11,336 nucleotides of DNA, taken from Haplosporangium gracile (taxonomy: Eukaryota; Mortierellomycota; Mortierellomycetes; Mortierellales; Mortierellaceae). A model generated the notes under the pieces. The model searched no databases and was not told the origin of the DNA. It saw only the letters and a program-made list of their open reading frames with translations. The stretch covers positions 1-11,336 of the forward strand of contig JAAAUF010001144.1 of NCBI GenBank assembly GCA_015499985.1, in the 5' to 3' direction. Below, in pieces: positions 8,331-11,336 of the stretch (position 1 is its first letter; each line of letters starts with the position of its first letter). The position numbers and the translations under genes are program-made.

Positions 8331-9014
8331 AAGAAAACTAATGCACCATTACCCCCCGCCCAGAACAACTTAACCTTGCCTTTTGGGTTTCTTCAGTTTC
8401 TTTTGCTTATGTTTTCTGTCTTCTTTCTTTTCTTCTCCTTCCTTCTCCTTTTTCCTTTTTTTTCATTTGCTTGCTTGATTGCCCTCATAATAACTCAAAT
8501 TAACGACAATAACGACTTCAATTGCTTTTTTATACTAGCAGCCACCATTCACAATCCTACTTGGTACCCACATCTTTACTGACAAGAACGTCAAGCGGGC
8601 GATCTCTCGTTGCTTCATTTTGTATCACAGCCAACATCCGCCAAACAGAAACATTAAAAAAAAACTTTCTCCCTCTCTTACGCACTCGCCGCCCAAAACT
8701 CCGTTCTTTACTCATCTTTTCTCTTTCTCGCCTTTCTTTGCGTGTCTGGCCTTTTTTTTTTTGTAAATGAGTGTCCTGTGTGTAAGCCTATCCAGCCCAA
8801 ACAAACAACATCATCATCGTCTTTTCTTCTATCGAAAGAGCACTTTTTCATTTTTTCCTAGTCAGCCAACTCAACCTTGCCAGAGGGGCTTGTTATCCTC
8901 CCTTTTTTTTGCCTTCTGAATTCTGGGCTGATTGAATGAACTGGCCCTTCAAATTTGTCGCGTCTCTTCGCGTTTCCTTATTGTTCGCTGCATTTTTTCG
9001 CGTGCCATCCTTTC
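8331..9014 (+). promoter_or_regulatory. Pyrimidine-rich stretch, possible promoter of an unseen plus-strand gene
   Basis: From about 8385 the plus strand becomes strongly C/T-rich (8414-8463 almost pure). A/C-rich, leader-like sequence follows. An ATG at 8767 is followed after five codons by a consensus donor GTAAGC (8782) and a good acceptor TTTTTTCCTAG (ending 8861), but both possible continuations stop within about 26 codons. An ATG at 8936 opens 31 hydrophobic codons. No gene can be assigned. Confidence 0.3.
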
Positions 9015-9338
9015 ATGCGTCTTTTTTCTGACACTGCAAGGGGAAAAAAAACGGTAGAAGAAGAAGGGGGGAACCAGGCCAAAACATGCAGACAATTGAG
9101 TGAATGGTCGGTGGGGAGTGCAGCCTTCAAGAAGGGGAACACAAGGCAGAAGAGAGAGAGCAGCAAGCTGGAAAATCCTAAAAAAAAATTGAGCACAAAA
9201 ACAGTAACAAGACAGAAAGGGACCGAGGACGAAGACTCGTCGGACATGTACTTGTACATGCAGTTGGGGACGGGCGGGCATGCACCCATGAATGCAAAAC
9301 AAAACGGCTCATCCATTACACGCACACATCAACATTAA
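9015..9338 (+). CDS. Doubtful 107-residue basic hydrophilic ORF
   Basis: From ATG at 9015 to TAA at 9336-9338 the frame encodes a Lys/Arg/Thr/Ser-rich protein with a short acidic patch (EDED) and a Met/Tyr-containing segment near residues 78-83. I recognise no domain, signal peptide or membrane segment. The plus strand is purine-rich here, which suppresses stops, so the open frame may be accidental. The pyrimidine-rich region upstream is the only supporting context. Confidence 0.2.
   Translation: MRLFSDTARGKKTVEEEGGNQAKTCRQLSEWSVGSAAFKKGNTRQKRESSKLENPKKKLSTKTVTRQKGTEDEDSSDMYLYMQLGTGGHAPMNAKQNGSSITRTHQH
9245..9260. repeat. Inverted repeat, 7-bp arms and 2-nt spacer
   Basis: CATGTAC, then TT, then GTACATG. 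It is short and lies inside the doubtful ORF. It could be a dimeric binding site or chance. Confidence 0.5.
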
Positions 9339-9347
9339 AAACAACAA

Positions 9348-9365
9348 TTTTTTTTTTTTTTTTTT
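9348..9365 (+). repeat. T18 homopolymer
   Basis: Eighteen uninterrupted T bases shortly after the stop of the doubtful ORF. Confidence 0.9.
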
Positions 9366-9484
9366 GCTCGGAACAAACAGAAGAGGAAGCGCTCTCGGGT
9401 ATTCTTTTCTTTTCTGTCAACAACCACAACAAAACTGGGAGGGTTTGTTTACTTTCTTCTGACTTTTTTCTTTGACTTTTCCAG

Positions 9485-9548
9485 GTCCCTATCGTGGTAG
9501 ATCCAGAACATACACAAAAATCAATGAACGAAAGGGGTGACAATACAG
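9485..9548 (+). other. Possible exon on the plus strand
   Basis: A long pyrimidine tract ending TTTTCCAG immediately precedes an open stretch starting Val-Pro-Ile-Val-Val-Asp-Pro-Glu. A weak donor GTTAGG follows at 9549, just before an in-frame stop. A second frame is also open here, so the reading frame is not settled. I recognise no family. Confidence 0.2.
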
Positions 9549-9791
9549 GTTAGGTATTTTTCCAGTCTTAAGAAATGTTTGCCAGCTTGATCCAAGGAAC
9601 ACATCTACAGCATGCTGTTCTGAAAAATAGATAGACCACAGAAAAAACTCCCCCGCACTGTACCTGAAAGCGTACCATCAACAAAAACAAAAACAAAAAC
9701 ACAATTGCTCGCACCATAACTCACGCCAAAAGATTGAGTAAAGGCGAAAGAAGATGTAATAACAAAATGACGCGTGTATGTCTGGGAGCAG

Positions 9792-9817
9792 GGTGCGAGA
9801 GCATGGTGCGAGAGCAA
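9792..9817 (+). repeat. Two copies of a 13-mer (GGTGCGAGAGCAW)
   Basis: The two head-to-tail units differ only in the last base. Two frames stay open for more than 40 codons around it, but no splice sites support an exon. Confidence 0.7.
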
Positions 9818-10202
9818 AGGTGGCGATGCTTTCAACTGGCAAAAGGGCAAACGGCAAGGGTACATGCTCGGCGCCAATGCTGTCGTTGTTGTTGGGGAAG
9901 AGAGCACGAGAGAATGAGGGGACGGCAACAGCAACCATTAACCACACATTGTACGGTATCTATTTTCTCTGAACAAAACAAGATTAATGCAATAGTTTGG
10001 AAGCATTAGGATACATCTCAGTGTGTACAAGATGCGCCCTGATTTGAAGAGGAAAATGAATGAGAAATGGACGGGGGGTGCGGGTGGGTAAGGGTAAGAA
10101 ATGAGGGCGCTCACTAACTGAAATGAGGGAGAGGGAGAGGAGGGGGGGAAAGCCAAAGAATGAACGGGGGCCGGACCTCAAAGACGGATAAGGCAACAAT
10201 AA

Positions 10203-10346
10203 CAGCAAAGAACACACAGACGCCATAACCTGCCGTCAAATGAGATCATTGGCTGGGGAACTGACCTCTCTTGTCATTATGTCGACGTGGTCCGTGAACT
10301 GAACACCTCCCAAGGAATGAACTACGATGGGTACCCTGAGAAATAA
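10203..10346 (+). other. Possible terminal exon on the plus strand
   Basis: An open stretch of 47 codons ends in TAA at 10344-10346. The last 37 residues start PSNEIIGWGTDL and end with MNYDGYPEK; codon choice resembles that of aconitase and composition is unlike the purine-rich flanks. Possible acceptors are AACAG (10205) and CACAG (10219), neither with a pyrimidine tract. The minus strand of the same DNA is also open and has an acceptor-like TTTCTCAG, so even the strand is uncertain. Confidence 0.2.
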
Positions 10347-10972
10347 GTCTTCTTCGAGCAGCCATCGAGAACGCGTTTGATGTGGCGTACAATTTGAAAT
10401 AAAGGCGATCCTATTCCTCTCGCTCATTCTCACTCACACACAGACACAGCATCGACAGAGAGACACTGAGAGTTAGAAGTAGATAATACTTGAAAGGAAG
10501 AAAAGTAAAAAAGGATCTAGTCATCGACTTCCAAAAAAAAAGGGGAAAATACAGAAAAAAAAAAAGATAACACGGAGACGCAACACCAACCAGGCACCGA
10601 GTCCCTTTTTTAATCTTCAACTCCTGAATACATTGTTGCGTTATTTTATTGCTCTTTCTTTTATTCCTCCCATAAAGAGTACACATACAACTTATTTGCT
10701 ATATGAGAGAGAGCGAGAGTCTGACAAATAGACCAGGCAGGGACCAGTTGTTCCTTGTCATCTGCTTACAAGCAAGAGAGAAAAAAAAGGAGAAAAAATA
10801 TCCCCGCCCAGTATGTATAAGCATTGCCGTTTTCAACGGGAATTTGCAAAATTAAGGAGTGAGTTAAGAGAAAAAAACGGGGCCTGACAATTCTGCAAAA
10901 ACGTCAACCCAGTAATCGTTTTTTCTTTTGTTCATATATCGCAGTGTTAAACGCCAATGACAAACAGGGTCC

Positions 10973-10991
10973 AAAAAAAAAAAAAAAAAAA
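10973..10991 (+). repeat. A19 homopolymer
   Basis: Nineteen uninterrupted A bases. It is not preceded by a recognisable gene body, so there is no evidence that it is a retrotransposed poly(A) tail. Confidence 0.9.
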
Positions 10992-11073
10992 GTGAAAAAA
11001 GTGCGTGAACACAACTGACCATTCCTTTCTCGCATTGACGCATGGCATGTATTCATCAAGCATGGGATAATAG

Positions 11074-11190
11074 GTCGATCTGCGCGTTAATTTTGTAGTT
11101 ATGTACCACTACGACCGCCCAAAGGCAGAGCCTTTGATCTCTCAATGGCTCATTTTGCACCTGGTCAAATTTCGATCCAAAGATGAATAA
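11074..11190 (+). other. Possible terminal exon or small ORF on the plus strand
   Basis: After AATAG (the acceptor form used in both real genes here) a frame of 38 codons runs to TAA at 11188-11190. It includes an internal ATG at 11101 and a hydrophobic QWLILHLV segment. I recognise no family. It could be a last exon, a 29-residue ORF from 11101, or chance. Confidence 0.2.
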
Positions 11191-11336
11191 GCGAGCGGCC
11201 TAAACCACAACCGAACACCACATTAACAATGCATCCGTCTCACTCTCGTTCAATCACCATGACAGCATAACACTCGCCCTGGTTGAACAAAAGAGCCCAA
11301 AAACGATTGCTTATAAGGCAAAAAGTTGAAAGTGCC

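Larger units (their letters stand above)
9339..11336. other. Two kilobases without an assignable gene
   Basis: The stretch is mostly A-rich on the plus strand with homopolymers and short repeats. Three short segments look codon-like and are listed separately. A TATAAGG near 11311 could belong to a gene beyond the right edge. No tRNA, rRNA or mobile-element ends are seen. Confidence 0.5.

Noticed and set aside
8767..8939. A tiny first exon (ATG at 8767, donor 8782, acceptor 8861) for a plus-strand gene
   Set aside because: The splice sites look good, but the joined frame reaches a stop after about 31 codons with no further donor, and the other acceptor choice also stops.
10313..10335. Minus-strand Val-Pro-Ile-Val-Val reading that resembles the plus-strand start at 9485
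   Set aside because: The shared stretch is only about 20 bases with several mismatches and no extended similarity. An inverted duplication is not supported.
10973..10991. A19 tract as the poly(A) tail of a retroposed element
   Set aside because: No target-site duplications or upstream element body can be seen, and homopolymer runs are common throughout the window.

Overview
The window looks like nuclear DNA of a filamentous fungus. Two spliced genes are certain or near certain, both on the minus strand. They have short spliceosomal introns, TAG/CAG acceptors, pyrimidine-rich leader regions on the coding strand, and long intergenic stretches full of microsatellites and homopurine tracts. The architecture of the second protein (signal peptide, Kre9/Knh1-like domain, Ser/Thr stalk, one membrane span, low-complexity tail) fits an early-diverging Mucoromycota lineage such as Mortierellaceae. 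That placement is inference only. I see no bacterial, plasmid or phage features, no CRISPR array, and no tRNA or rRNA.

Layout, left to right. Positions 1-2383 (minus) hold the first 586 or so codons of mitochondrial aconitase, in four exons; the C-terminal quarter lies beyond the left edge. The iron-sulfur cysteines and the N-terminal-half active-site residues are all present. Its second intron is a GC-AG intron. Positions 2384 to about 4388 are intergenic: the aconitase upstream region (TATA-like box, a perfect four-tract G-quadruplex motif, a compound CT/CA/CAA microsatellite), then a C-rich unassigned stretch, then the presumed 3' UTR of the next gene.

Positions 4389-7679 (minus) hold a second gene, which I assembled from three exons. 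A signal-peptide exon (7580-7679) is separated by a 1,701-nt intron from an exon encoding a Kre9/Knh1-like extracellular domain (5543-5878). A 162-nt intron follows, then an exon with the Ser/Thr stalk, one transmembrane helix and a long acidic/alanine-rich cytoplasmic tail (4389-5380). All phases agree and give 475 residues plus stop. The 162-nt intron is a multiple of three and stop-free, so retaining it would insert a very hydrophobic segment.

Positions 7680-11336 hold no gene I can assign. Around 8040-8470 the plus strand switches from almost pure purine to almost pure pyrimidine, as a divergent fungal promoter would. A plus-strand gene to the right is therefore plausible, but I found only three short codon-like open segments and one doubtful 107-residue ORF, none convincing alone.

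The two real genes have separate jobs (TCA cycle; cell-surface protein) and I see no functional link. I did not find a clear new multi-gene system. The points most worth following are the splicing features of the membrane-protein gene, the GC-AG intron in aconitase, the G-quadruplex at the aconitase start, and the strand-switch region.
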